Of a stretch of 60,632 nucleotides of DNA, positions 53,006-60,632 are shown in pieces. Every line of letters starts with the position of its first letter. The first letter of the stretch is position 1. The notes under the pieces were generated by a model, which saw only the letters and a list, made by a program, of their open reading frames with translations, did no database searches and was not told the DNA's origin. This DNA is from Dysgonomonas sp. ZJ279 (lineage in GTDB: Bacteria > Bacteroidota > Bacteroidia > Bacteroidales > Dysgonomonadaceae), in contig NZ_JAAKEL010000020.1 in assembly GCF_011039205.1 (NCBI RefSeq), positions 1 through 60,632 on the forward strand. The letters run 5' to 3'. A program made the translations under genes and the position numbers.

Positions 53006-53195
53006 AGGTGTACAATCTAAAATAATCCGTTTAAATTCATATTTCAGGTGTACTATTCGGTGTACATTTCCATTTTGAAAAAATGACACCGAATACGCCT
53101 ATATTTATTTAGCTATCAAATAATTATGAATTTTTAAGTTTCATAACGAATGGATTACTTTTGACTGATTTAGTGCTGATATTTGATGTACACCT
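53006..53195. repeat. GGTGTAC repeats (putative arm-type sites of E2 integrase)
   Basis: AGGTGTAC occurs at 53006-53013 and 53046-53053 (exactly 40 nt apart), GGTGTAC at 53059-53065, and an inverted copy GTACACCT at 53188-53195. They lie between the attachment core and the integrase start codon (53387). The 618-nt gap 52769-53386 holds no ORF; it contains these sites, the right E1 arm site, the core and the hairpin. Confidence 0.6.
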
Positions 53196-53386
53196 CCAAA
53201 TTTCAATGTTCTTTAGTCCAATTCAATCTTATTCTCTGTATCTCCTTTTTGTTGAGATGTGGCTTATAAATATCAGATTTTTTGATTGCTAAATACAAGT
53301 TTGTAGATTTAATAAAGTCAAATCTTTGATTTTTATTGAAATAAATCACAATAAACTATTTAGTATTAATTTAAACTGATTTACAC

Positions 53387-54592
53387 ATGAAAACAATGAG
53401 TGTAGCCTTTTTTACAAGAAAAGAACGTATTAACGAAGGCAATGAAGTTCCTATTTTTATGAGAATTACTATTGATGGAAAACGTGCTGAGTTTTCTATT
53501 AAAGAAAAGATAGAAGAAGAAAAATGGCTAAACGGAAGAGCTGTTGGAGCTTCTAACAAAAGTAAAAACCTGAATGATTTATTAGATTCTTATACAGCAA
53601 AGGCTAAGGAATATTACCGCTATTTGTATGATAGAAATGAATCTGTTACTGCTCTAAAAGTTTCAGATTTAATGAAAGGTAAAAACACAAGCGATAAGAC
53701 TCTGTTGTGGCTTTGTGATAAATACATATCGAAAATATCAAACTTAATAGATAACGGATACGCTGATGCAACCCTTACACGCTATCAAACAACAAAAAGG
53801 CATATAGAAGCTTTTTTAAAGAAGAAATATAAGAAAAGCGATATTCTTATTACTGACCTGAATTATGAGTTTATCTCCGAATTTGAGACCTATTTTAAGC
53901 GGACTCGTGATTGTAATCACAATACATCAATGAAGTATCTCAAAAATTTAAAGGCTATTGTTAATCTAGCTTTAAAGAATGATTGGCTGGATAAAGATCC
54001 TTTCAGAAACTTTGCCTGTAAAGTACAACCAGTAGAAAGAGACTTCTTGACAGAAGAGGAAATTCTCAAAGTAAAAAGTAAGAAGATATCAATTGAGCGG
54101 TTAGATATAGTCAGGGATGCTTTTGTCTTAGCTTGTTATACAGGATTATCTTATATTGATATCAAAGGATTGACCAAAGGGCATATTATTAAAGGCGTGG
54201 ATGGAGAGCAATGGATATATGCAAATCGAGAGAAGACAAACGTAATGTCAAAGATTCCTATTTTGCCTGAAGCTGAAAGGATTATTATAAAATATAGCTC
54301 AGGTCAGCATTATAAAGATACAGGGTGTGTTATCCCTGTTCCATCGAATCAGAAAGTAAATGCTTATTTGAAGGAAATTGCAGATATGGCAAAAATTAAC
54401 AAGAATTTAACTTTTCACGTTGCGAGACACTCGTTCGCAACCCTAATGCTCAGTTATGGTATGTCCATCGAATCAGTGAGTAAAATGCTAGGACATAATC
54501 AGATTAGAACAACACAGATATATGCTAAGGTCACAGAAGAGAAAATAGCAAAAGAAATGATTGCTTTCAAAAATAGAAATATAAAACGATAA
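53387..54592 (+). CDS. IntDOT-like tyrosine recombinase of E2
   Basis: A 401-residue integrase with an N-terminal arm-binding domain, a core-binding domain (about 100-210) and a catalytic domain. The usual first catalytic Arg (TGLR) is Ser (ACYTGLSYID near residue 250), as known for the CTnDOT integrase group. HVARHSF near 345 gives H-x-x-R, GHNQIRTTQIY near 370-381 ends in the nucleophile Tyr. It reads away from the middle attachment core and is followed by a 17-bp terminator stem. Confidence 0.92.
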   Translation: MKTMSVAFFTRKERINEGNEVPIFMRITIDGKRAEFSIKEKIEEEKWLNGRAVGASNKSKNLNDLLDSYTAKAKEYYRYLYDRNESVTALKVSDLMKGKNTSDKTLLWLCDKYISKISNLIDNGYADATLTRYQTTKRHIEAFLKKKYKKSDILITDLNYEFISEFETYFKRTRDCNHNTSMKYLKNLKAIVNLALKNDWLDKDPFRNFACKVQPVERDFLTEEEILKVKSKKISIERLDIVRDAFVLACYTGLSYIDIKGLTKGHIIKGVDGEQWIYANREKTNVMSKIPILPEAERIIIKYSSGQHYKDTGCVIPVPSNQKVNAYLKEIADMAKINKNLTFHVARHSFATLMLSYGMSIESVSKMLGHNQIRTTQIYAKVTEEKIAKEMIAFKNRNIKR

Positions 54593-54631
54593 TGTACAGT
54601 AATTCAAACACATCCTATTATCTGATCTATG

Positions 54632-54670
54632 TAAAAGCAATTGTCAAGTAATTCTTGACAATTGCTTTTA
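54632..54670 (+). terminator. Terminator of the E2 integrase gene
   Basis: Perfect 17-bp arms TAAAAGCAATTGTCAAG and CTTGACAATTGCTTTTA with a 5-nt loop, 40 nt after the stop codon. Confidence 0.85.
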
Positions 54671-54720
54671 CACCATAAAGAGCAGAGATATTTATCTAAA
54701 AATATAAAAAGTGCACAATT

Positions 54721-54773
54721 ACACATAAAGTCATAGGGTAAAAATGTATCTTTACACGTAAAGTCGTAGGGTA
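54721..54773. repeat. Direct repeats upstream of the AAA/DUF4143 gene
   Basis: ACACATAAAGTCATAGGGTA (54721-54740) and ACACGTAAAGTCGTAGGGTA (54754-54773) differ at two positions and have a period of 33 nt (three helical turns). A partial third copy (TACACCATAAAG) starts near 54669. They lie 31 nt before the start codon, so they may be operator repeats. Confidence 0.65.
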
Positions 54774-54804
54774 TTTATGTAAATGATAAAAAACAACCAA
54801 ATAT

Positions 54805-56118
54805 ATGAGAAGAACAGCATTAAGTTTCTTACAGAAATGGAAACAAAAAAATACACGAAAGCCTCTTATAATCAGAGGGGCTCGCCAAGTCGGTAAAACT
54901 TGGTTGATGAAGGAATTTGCTAAAACCGAATATGAAAATTTCGCCTATATAAACTTTGAAGACAATCAACAGCTAAAAACACTGTTCTTAAATGATTTCG
55001 ATATACCTCGTATTCTATTAGCTATTCAGATCGCAACAGGAATAAAACCAGAGCCAAACAAAACGTTGATTATATTCGATGAGATTCAGGAAGCAGAGAG
55101 AGCTATAACCTCATTGAAATATTTTCGGGAAAATGCTCCCGAATACCATATTGTAGCAGCGGGCTCTTTACTGGGAATCGCATTACATGAGAATACATCT
55201 TTTCCTGTGGGTAAAGTTGAATTCCTCGATTTATATCCTCTTAGCTTCACTGAGTTTTTAGAAGCATTGGGAGAACACAATTTGACCGATTTAATTCAGA
55301 AGCAGCAATGGGAAATGATAAATACCTTTAAAACAAAGTATATAGAGCTATTAAAGCAATATTACTATGTTGGAGGGATGCCCGAAGTTGTTGCCAATTT
55401 TGCTTCGAATCAGGATTTTACCGAAGTACGCCAGATTCAGCAACAAATACTCGATTCTTACGAACAGGATTTCTCAAAGCATGCTCCCACAGATGTCGTT
55501 CCACGCATTCGTATGGTGTGGAATTCCGTTCCTGCTCAGTTATCAAAAGAGAACCGTAAATTCATTTACGGCTTGATAAAACAAGGAGCTAGAGCCAAAG
55601 AATTTGAATTAGCCTTATCTTGGCTAATGGATTGCGGTTTAATACACAAGGTTAATAGGATATCCAAGCCTGCCTTACCATTGAAAGCCTATGAAGATAT
55701 GGGAGCATTTAAACTGTATCTGCTTGATATAGGCTTGTTGGGAGCGATGGCAAATCTTGATGTAAAAACCTTACTCGATGGTAATCTTATTTTTACTGAA
55801 TTTAAAGGAGCTTTGACCGAACAGTATGTTTTACAACAATTGGTTACAGACAGAGAAATTTCCATTTTCTATTGGTCGTCGGATAAATCGGATGGAGAAA
55901 TAGATTTACTTATACAATATAAGAACGAGCTTGTACCCATAGAAGTAAAAGCTGCCGAAAATTTACAGGCAAAAAGCTTACGTGCTTTTGTGGAAAAGAA
56001 TAAACCTAAGATGGCAATACGGACTTCCATGTCAGATTTCAGAGAAGAAACATGGTTGACAAACTTACCTCTATATGCTATCAATGAGCTGACAGGTTAT
56101 CTTGAATCAAAAAACTAA
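54805..56118 (+). CDS. AAA ATPase with DUF4143 C-terminal domain
   Basis: A 437-residue protein. Walker A GARQVGKTWLMKEFA is near residue 27, Walker B TLIIFDEIQEAERA near 88 and sensor 1 HIVAAGSLLGIAL near 116. The C-terminal DUF4143 region has a PD-(D/E)XK-like signature (GEIDLLIQYKNELVPIEVKAAE near 370-390), so it may bind or cut DNA. These proteins are frequent in Bacteroidales accessory regions with unclear roles. The next gene begins 6 nt later. Confidence 0.9.
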   Translation: MRRTALSFLQKWKQKNTRKPLIIRGARQVGKTWLMKEFAKTEYENFAYINFEDNQQLKTLFLNDFDIPRILLAIQIATGIKPEPNKTLIIFDEIQEAERAITSLKYFRENAPEYHIVAAGSLLGIALHENTSFPVGKVEFLDLYPLSFTEFLEALGEHNLTDLIQKQQWEMINTFKTKYIELLKQYYYVGGMPEVVANFASNQDFTEVRQIQQQILDSYEQDFSKHAPTDVVPRIRMVWNSVPAQLSKENRKFIYGLIKQGARAKEFELALSWLMDCGLIHKVNRISKPALPLKAYEDMGAFKLYLLDIGLLGAMANLDVKTLLDGNLIFTEFKGALTEQYVLQQLVTDREISIFYWSSDKSDGEIDLLIQYKNELVPIEVKAAENLQAKSLRAFVEKNKPKMAIRTSMSDFREETWLTNLPLYAINELTGYLESKN

Positions 56119-56124
56119 TCAAAA

Positions 56125-56712
56125 ATGAGAAACTATTTAGAGACAGCAGAAAAAAATCAGGCAAAAGCAGAAAAGATAGTAGAAAGTCTGGATATAGTAA
56201 ATATATGGGAATCAGTCGGAGCTACAATTAATCGTGTCGGTTCAACCAGAATGGGCTTACTGATGAAGCACAGAGATATTGATTTCCATATCTATACCGA
56301 TTCATTAGATATTGCCGATAGCTTTAAAGCGATCTCCAAACTGGCACTTAATCCCTATATAAAAAAAGTAGAATATACCAACCTGATAGATACAGACGAG
56401 AAATGTATAGAATGGCACGCATGGTATCAGGACACTGATAGTGAAACGTGGCAAATAGATATGATACATATCCTAAGAGGTTCACAATACGACGGTTATT
56501 TTGAAAACGTTGCCGATCGGATAATAGCAGTGCTAACCCCTCAAACAAAGGAAACCATTTTAAAACTAAAATACCTGACACCCGACACTACTAAAATTAT
56601 GGGTATAGAATACTATCAGGCAGTCATCGGATATGGTATAACAGATTATGACAATTTTATAAAATGGAAACAAGAACAACCCGATAATAGAATTATTGAT
56701 TGGATACCATAA
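56125..56712 (+). CDS. Nucleotidyltransferase-fold protein
   Basis: A 195-residue protein. VGSTRMGLLMKHRDIDFHIYT near residue 38 has the GS and DxD pattern of pol-beta-type nucleotidyltransferases, and the third acidic position could be the Asp in WQIDMIHIL near 112. No second domain is seen. It follows the AAA/DUF4143 gene by 6 nt and they probably form a functional pair. The substrate is unknown. Confidence 0.65.
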   Translation: MRNYLETAEKNQAKAEKIVESLDIVNIWESVGATINRVGSTRMGLLMKHRDIDFHIYTDSLDIADSFKAISKLALNPYIKKVEYTNLIDTDEKCIEWHAWYQDTDSETWQIDMIHILRGSQYDGYFENVADRIIAVLTPQTKETILKLKYLTPDTTKIMGIEYYQAVIGYGITDYDNFIKWKQEQPDNRIIDWIP

Positions 56713-56782
56713 TTACAACGAAAATTATCGTAAATTAGCTTCTTGCAGCTATTTATTATTAGTCACGATTATTACATAGACT

Positions 56783-57520
56783 ATGAAAACAAGTTTCAAA
56801 TATCAATGGGGTAGCTTTTTTGATTACTTAGGAGCTTTTGATAACTCCTTTAGTGGGAAACAGAAGATTTTCTATCAGCGAATTAAAGATAATCCTAAGA
56901 GCAAAGATGAAAAATACTTTATTCATGTTTGGGCTGATGAAAAAGAGAAAACTAAAAGACGAATATCAAGATACTCTCGACTAATAAATCTCCGCACAAT
57001 ATCACTACCCCTTATAATAGTAGCCAATATTGTTGCTACTATTTGCTTTCTGTTACAGAGTTGGTTATTATTCACTATTTCATGTATATTAACAATCGTA
57101 TTTTTACCTTATTGGTTAATTAGCAGAGATTTTATATATGATAAAGATACTTGTTTAACCTATTTGCAATGGATGAATAAATCAGAAGCTCAGGGGAGAT
57201 TCCCTGAAATTTTAGAAGAAGCCTTTTCCTCTGATGAGCAAATTACAACAACGGCAATTGCCGACCTACCTAAAATAACACAAAGTGAACTAACAGCTTT
57301 GATCGCTGCTCTGGTTCTGTCAGAGAACCTGAAACTATCCATAGCGGACAAAGACTTTATCAGACGCATATCTTCTCAAATAAATATCTCTGGTAAAGAG
57401 ATAAATAAGACCTCGTTTTATAAAAGCTATAGCCGATTCAAGAACGATCCTTTCTTAGCTAAATCTGCATATAATGACTTGCTGAATAAACTCAATAATA
57501 TAGATTTCGATAAAAATTGA
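56783..57520 (+). CDS. Membrane protein of E2, unknown function
   Basis: A 245-residue protein with a soluble, basic N-terminal third, two adjacent membrane helices (about residues 75-117) and a soluble C-terminal half. I recognise no family. It stands 70 nt downstream of the nucleotidyltransferase gene and 114 nt upstream of the HTH gene. Confidence 0.55.
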   Translation: MKTSFKYQWGSFFDYLGAFDNSFSGKQKIFYQRIKDNPKSKDEKYFIHVWADEKEKTKRRISRYSRLINLRTISLPLIIVANIVATICFLLQSWLLFTISCILTIVFLPYWLISRDFIYDKDTCLTYLQWMNKSEAQGRFPEILEEAFSSDEQITTTAIADLPKITQSELTALIAALVLSENLKLSIADKDFIRRISSQINISGKEINKTSFYKSYSRFKNDPFLAKSAYNDLLNKLNNIDFDKN

Positions 57521-57634
57521 GTCATATTTATTCTCCTGATTTACAGTGTAGACTAAAGTAGTTCATTCTGGTCAACAATTTTTCCAAACATATTTTTATT
57601 TTTTCGTGGCATGTTTCATTTAAAAATATGAATT

Positions 57635-57904
57635 ATGCCTCAAGTATTAACGTACGAAGACTTCAAAGAGTTTGAAGCAAGAATCTTAAGGGAGATTGAA
57701 GAGATAAAGAAAGCCTTACCTTCTATATCTCCAAAGAAATGGTTACGCTCTTCCGATATTAAGGAATTGCTCGGAATATCGCATGGAAAACTACAAACCA
57801 TGCGTAATAATAAAGAAATACCTTTTACAGTTATTGGGGGAACGATATTCTATTCACTAGAAGATGTGAATAGAATGTTGGATGGTAAAAAGCAGAGAAA
57901 ATAA
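57635..57904 (+). CDS. Helix-turn-helix (excisionase-type) protein
   Basis: An 89-residue protein with a short N-terminal coiled coil and a MerR/excisionase-like winged helix (KKWLRSSDIKELLGISHGKLQTMRNNKEIPFTVIGGTIFYSLEDVNRML, residues 37-83). Proteins of this type direct excision or regulate mobilization genes in Bacteroidales elements. It lies just upstream of the oriT-like region. Confidence 0.8.
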   Translation: MPQVLTYEDFKEFEARILREIEEIKKALPSISPKKWLRSSDIKELLGISHGKLQTMRNNKEIPFTVIGGTIFYSLEDVNRMLDGKKQRK

Positions 57905-58142
57905 TCATCGTTTTTGCTCGTCGGGAGGAGTGGTCTCCCCCCTTGCCGCTGGGCGTTCCCCGACCGATGAGTTATTGTGTTTGGTCATAACTGTAAGTCA
58001 AATTTGCTGAATAAACGAACTGCTCCTATGTGAGCCTGCCTTTTGTGTGCGTTAGCGTAGCGAGGTTATGTTTTCATTGCATGAAAACCCTCGCTTTGGC
58101 TGACCGCCAAAGGAAAAATTGCTCCCGTTGGTCGACAATTTT
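57905..58142 (+). other. Putative oriT region of E2
   Basis: A 238-nt gap before mobC, markedly GC-richer than its neighbours. It contains small palindromes such as GGAG-TGGT-CTCC (57925-57936), a partly matching CTCGTCGGG and CCCGACCGATGAG pair, and CTTTGGC-TGACC-GCCAAAG. Position and structure fit an origin of transfer. The nick site is not identified. Confidence 0.55.
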
Positions 58143-58532
58143 ATGGAGAAGAAGAGTACAGATAACAAGAAAGGAGGACGTCCCCCAAAGACTTCCGTAA
58201 GCCGAAAAAGCAAGACCGTAGGAGTCTGTTTTTCCGAGCCTGAACTCTATGCCATCAAGCATCGGGCAAAACAGGCAGGACTTCCTTTAAGTATCTATTG
58301 CCATGACGCCATTCTCAAAGCAGAAATAAAAGAAGCCATGAAAAAAGAAGATATACAAACACTCAAAGGACTAGCCAATATGGGCAATAACCTGAACCAA
58401 TTCGTAAAAATGGCACGCTTTACAAACCTCAAAACACTAGAAGAAGAATCACTAAAACTATTTGAAGAAATTCAACAAATTATAAAACAACTGTCCCATG
58501 ATTGGAAAAATAGTAAAAGGAAAGAGCTTTAA
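58143..58532 (+). CDS. MobC-like relaxosome protein
   Basis: The frame is open from a TTG at 58119, but the ATG at 58143 gives the usual MobC start (MEKKSTDNKKGGRPPK). The 129-residue product has a ribbon-helix-helix-like region (KTVGVCFSEPELYAIKHRAKQAGLPLSIYCHDAIL) and a C-terminal helix ending in LANMGNNLNQFVKMA, the MobC family signature. It binds oriT with the relaxase. It overlaps the relaxase gene by 35 nt. Confidence 0.88.
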   Translation: MEKKSTDNKKGGRPPKTSVSRKSKTVGVCFSEPELYAIKHRAKQAGLPLSIYCHDAILKAEIKEAMKKEDIQTLKGLANMGNNLNQFVKMARFTNLKTLEEESLKLFEEIQQIIKQLSHDWKNSKRKEL

Positions 58533-59424
58533 AGGCTGCATTTCCTATGTCCTCGATAAAGAAAATGTTAGACTGATAGACAGTGAAGGCGTATTAATAA
58601 CAGATACAAAAGCCATCATTAACAGTTTCTATCTACAAAGCCTGATGAGCCCTAAACTCACGAAAAGTGTCGGTCATATCCCCATCAGCTATTCCAAAGA
58701 AGACGAATCCCGACTGACAGACCAATTTATGATTCAACTCGCAAAAGAATACATGGAAGCCATGAAAATTAAAAATACCCAGTATATTATCGTCAGACAT
58801 AACAATACCGACAATCCCCATTGCCATATCGTTTTTAACCGAGTAGACAATGACGGTAAAACCATATCCGATAAAAACGATCACTACCGCAATGAAAAAG
58901 TATGCAAACAACTAAAAGATAAATATAACCTTACCTATGGAGAAGGCAAAGAACAAACCAATATCCAGAAACTCAAAGGAGCAGAGAAAACCAAATACGA
59001 AATATACCATGCCATTAAAGCGACTCTGAAAATATCAAAAGATTGGCAACAATTCGAGCAAAACCTAAAACAGCAAGGCATATCCATTGCTTACAAATAC
59101 AAAGGTCAAACCGACGAAGTGCAAGGAATCTCATTCAGGAAAGGAAAACATACCTTCAAAGGCTCAGACATAGACAGACAGTTCAGCTATTCAAAATTGA
59201 ACAACCTCTTTCAACAAAATCACAACCAAAAGCAGCATATCTCTGAAAAGCAAGCACAAACAGAAGATACCCCAGTCCAGCCGATTACAGAATCGATGTC
59301 GGACAATCTCGGAGGAATCTTTAACATACACCTGAACGGAGAAGACCATGAAGAAGACGCATTTAGGAAAAGAATTGAACACGAAGAGAAGAAACGTCGT
59401 AAGAAAAACGGAATTAAAAGATAA
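58498..59424 (+). CDS. MobA/MobB-type relaxase (pfam03432-like)
   Basis: A 308-residue relaxase. The nucleophile Tyr is in CISYVLDKENVR near residue 18, and the metal-binding motif HNNTDNPHCHIVFNRVD lies near 101-117. It is a different family from the MobV relaxase of E1. The C-terminal third has a Gln/Lys-rich region and ends in a basic tail. It nicks oriT and stays attached to the transferred strand. Confidence 0.92.
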   Translation: MIGKIVKGKSFKGCISYVLDKENVRLIDSEGVLITDTKAIINSFYLQSLMSPKLTKSVGHIPISYSKEDESRLTDQFMIQLAKEYMEAMKIKNTQYIIVRHNNTDNPHCHIVFNRVDNDGKTISDKNDHYRNEKVCKQLKDKYNLTYGEGKEQTNIQKLKGAEKTKYEIYHAIKATLKISKDWQQFEQNLKQQGISIAYKYKGQTDEVQGISFRKGKHTFKGSDIDRQFSYSKLNNLFQQNHNQKQHISEKQAQTEDTPVQPITESMSDNLGGIFNIHLNGEDHEEDAFRKRIEHEEKKRRKKNGIKR

Positions 59425-59470
59425 GAAATATCACATATTAAAATCATTATAAACTTAAACAATAACAATT

Positions 59471-60022
59471 ATGTCAAACGTATCAAATGAAGCCCTTTGG
59501 GGCAAGCTGTCCGAAATGGACGAGAAACTGGATAAGATATCCAAAAAAGAAGTATCAATTGAGATACCACAACAAGATATACCTACTATTTCCAAAGAAG
59601 AAATAAAGGCTATAGCAGATGAATCAATAACGATTCTGGGTAAAAATGTGGATTCTCATTTTGCAGCAAACAGAAAGAATATAGAGTTGTTAAATAACAC
59701 TATTCTCAAAACAAGAAAACTTGTTGAGGATATAAAAACACCCGAAAATGGTATCACATTAGAAACGATACAATCCATATTGTCAAAAGATAAAACGATG
59801 GTATTCGGATGGGGCAGAATCCGTAAAACCACATTTATTATAGGAGTATTGATCGTATTCTTGTTTATGATGATTACCTTCAGTATGAAACAGCACGCAG
59901 ATTATGCGATCCTCCAAAACAGGTACACTTGGCAGAGTGTAACCATTTATAAACTACAAATAGAAAATGACAGTTTGAAAACAAACAACACTATTACAGA
60001 CAAGAAAAAGAAGACAAAATAA
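59471..60022 (+). CDS. Mobilization-linked coiled-coil membrane protein
   Basis: A 183-residue protein with a helical N-terminal part (residues 1-110, heptad-like), one membrane helix (about 122-142, TTFIIGVLIVFLFMMITFSM) and a short C-terminal coil. Similar proteins follow the relaxase gene in many Bacteroidales mobilizable elements. It begins 46 nt after the relaxase and probably helps dock the relaxosome to the helper secretion channel (inference). Confidence 0.7.
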   Translation: MSNVSNEALWGKLSEMDEKLDKISKKEVSIEIPQQDIPTISKEEIKAIADESITILGKNVDSHFAANRKNIELLNNTILKTRKLVEDIKTPENGITLETIQSILSKDKTMVFGWGRIRKTTFIIGVLIVFLFMMITFSMKQHADYAILQNRYTWQSVTIYKLQIENDSLKTNNTITDKKKKTK

Positions 60023-60050
60023 AATTGATATGCTTAACTGACGTAATATA

Positions 60051-60084
60051 AAAATGCGTGCTAATAAGCTAAAGCACGCATTTT
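60051..60084. terminator. Terminator between E2 mob operon and the 130-aa gene
   Basis: Perfect 12-bp arms AAAATGCGTGCT and AGCACGCATTTT with a 10-nt loop, between convergent genes. T runs occur on both strands. Confidence 0.8.
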
Positions 60085-60106
60085 ACAATACAATATTTGG
60101 AATCCG

Positions 60107-60499
60107 TTAATAGAAAGACATAAAGAAAATATCGTCTTTGGTCTTTTTTATGGATATGAAAGAATTGGGTAATACCCAACGGTTCTGAATATAATCATAA
60201 GCGTAAGTCTTATTCAGATAACTGATATAGTTATTCAACTCGTCTAAGTTGTCAAAGAATATATAAGAAGCATTGCAGTTATTATTTCCGTCAAAGGCAC
60301 AGGACAGGGTTGCTTTCTGATCATCGAACGCAAGTTCTATTAAATTCTCTTTCATTCCATTTTCAATATACTCGGCTATATACATAGGATTATCTGAGTA
60401 GCTTTCTTTGATTTCATCATCGGATAGCCTGAGTACTAAGGAGGAACAATTTATCAGTATTGCACAATATTCAATTGAGATTTTTTCTTGTGTTGTCAT
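60107..60499 (-). CDS. Unrecognised 130-aa element protein (E2 copy)
   Basis: A 130-residue homologue of the E1 protein at 43816-44208, of the same length and without gaps, about 98 of 130 residues identical by eye. The conserved cysteine-containing stretch EYCAILINCSSLVLRLS and the end LPNSFISIKKTKDDI are shared. As in E1 it runs toward the relaxase genes and ends shortly past them. No domain is recognised. The 3' flanks of the two copies are unrelated. Confidence 0.7.
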   Translation of the reverse strand: MTTQEKISIEYCAILINCSSLVLRLSDDEIKESYSDNPMYIAEYIENGMKENLIELAFDDQKATLSCAFDGNNNCNASYIFFDNLDELNNYISYLNKTYAYDYIQNRWVLPNSFISIKKTKDDIFFMSFY

Positions 60500-60632
60500 A
60501 TATATGTCCGCTTTTAAGCCTGATTAGTTAATCAAGCCGATATAAATATTAAGTGATTAATTTATATCTCTGCGGTATTGAGTCGTCAGTTATAATTTTT
60601 AGTCAAACTGACAAGAAGCAGGATGTAAATAC
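60500..60632 (-). ncRNA. Conserved structured leader of the 130-aa gene (E2 copy)
   Basis: The 133 nt upstream of the E2 start codon match the E1 leader without gaps at 130 positions. In this copy the H1 hairpin has seven Watson-Crick pairs (60585-60591 with 60606-60612), where E1 has two G-U pairs. The window ends exactly here, so how far the match extends is unknown. Confidence 0.5.

Larger units (their letters stand above)
52944..60632. mobile_element. Second mobilizable element E2 (right end not in window)
   Basis: To the right of the middle attachment core come an IntDOT-like integrase, AAA/DUF4143 and nucleotidyltransferase genes, a membrane protein, an HTH protein, an oriT-like region, MobC, a MobA/MobB relaxase and an inverted copy of the 130-aa gene seen in E1. 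No type IV secretion genes are visible. The left limit is inferred from the E1 right repeat. Confidence 0.7.

Noticed and set aside
39542-60632. E1 or E2 as self-transmissible conjugative elements.
   Set aside because: No type IV secretion (Tra) genes, coupling ATPase or VirB4-like genes are visible. Both look mobilizable only, though E2 continues beyond the window.

Overview
The window looks like a Bacteroidales chromosome, AT-rich, perhaps Dysgonomonas or a close relative (the genus is inferred, not tested). Supporting signs are TAnnTTTG -7 boxes, a tmRNA whose tag reads GENNYALAA, the Bacteroidetes-type ATP synthase order (beta-epsilon-ORF-a-c-b-delta-alpha-gamma), fimbrillin and MG2/TonB-plug lipoproteins or receptors, and Bacteroidales-type mobilizable elements at the right end.

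Positions 1-39160 are mostly ordinary core genome. They hold tRNA-Gly, queG and a linked Cys-His-Asp protein, a GT2/YfhO surface-glycan pair, HAD and nitroreductase enzymes, a LiaF-like/LytTR membrane-stress pair, a GT-C membrane protein, metG, a MerR-controlled redox operon (ABM monooxygenase, SDR, NTF2-like), serS, two tandem SPOR lipoproteins, an MBL hydrolase, a flavin reductase, pyrBI, a fimbrillin-like lipoprotein, carboxynorspermidine dehydrogenase, the full F1Fo ATP synthase operon, an XRE regulator, an ABC transporter pair and a TonB-plug gene broken by two frameshifts. The pyrBI leader carries a good candidate for leader-peptide attenuation: a 25-codon ORF that stops 9 nt before an intrinsic terminator lying just upstream of pyrB.

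Positions 39160-39553 encode tmRNA (ssrA), which has been used as an integration site. A 13-bp copy of its 3' end recurs at 52931-52943. The 13.4 kb between the copies is an integrative mobilizable element (E1): tyrosine integrase, DUF3853/RepA/primase replication genes, an oriT-like region, a MobV relaxase, a DUF1016 nuclease-like protein, a degenerate LspA-like protein, and a cargo operon next to ssrA coding for a fused nucleotidyltransferase-HEPN protein and a 994-residue HD plus Hsp90-type ATPase protein. E1 brings its own terminator for ssrA and has matching ACACCC repeats at both ends.

From 52944 to the window end lies a second mobilizable element (E2, right end not seen): an IntDOT-like integrase with GGTGTAC repeats in front of it, an AAA/DUF4143 ATPase with upstream direct repeats plus a nucleotidyltransferase-fold protein, a membrane protein, an HTH protein, an oriT-like region, MobC and a MobA/MobB-type relaxase.

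The most unusual observation links E1 and E2. Each carries a homologous, unrecognised 130-aa gene placed just past, and convergent with, its relaxase gene or operon, although the two relaxases belong to different families. The 133-nt leader of this gene differs at only 3 positions between the copies, whereas the proteins are only about 75% identical by eye. Two of the three leader changes turn U-A into U-G pairs in a potential hairpin, so the leader looks like a conserved structured RNA.
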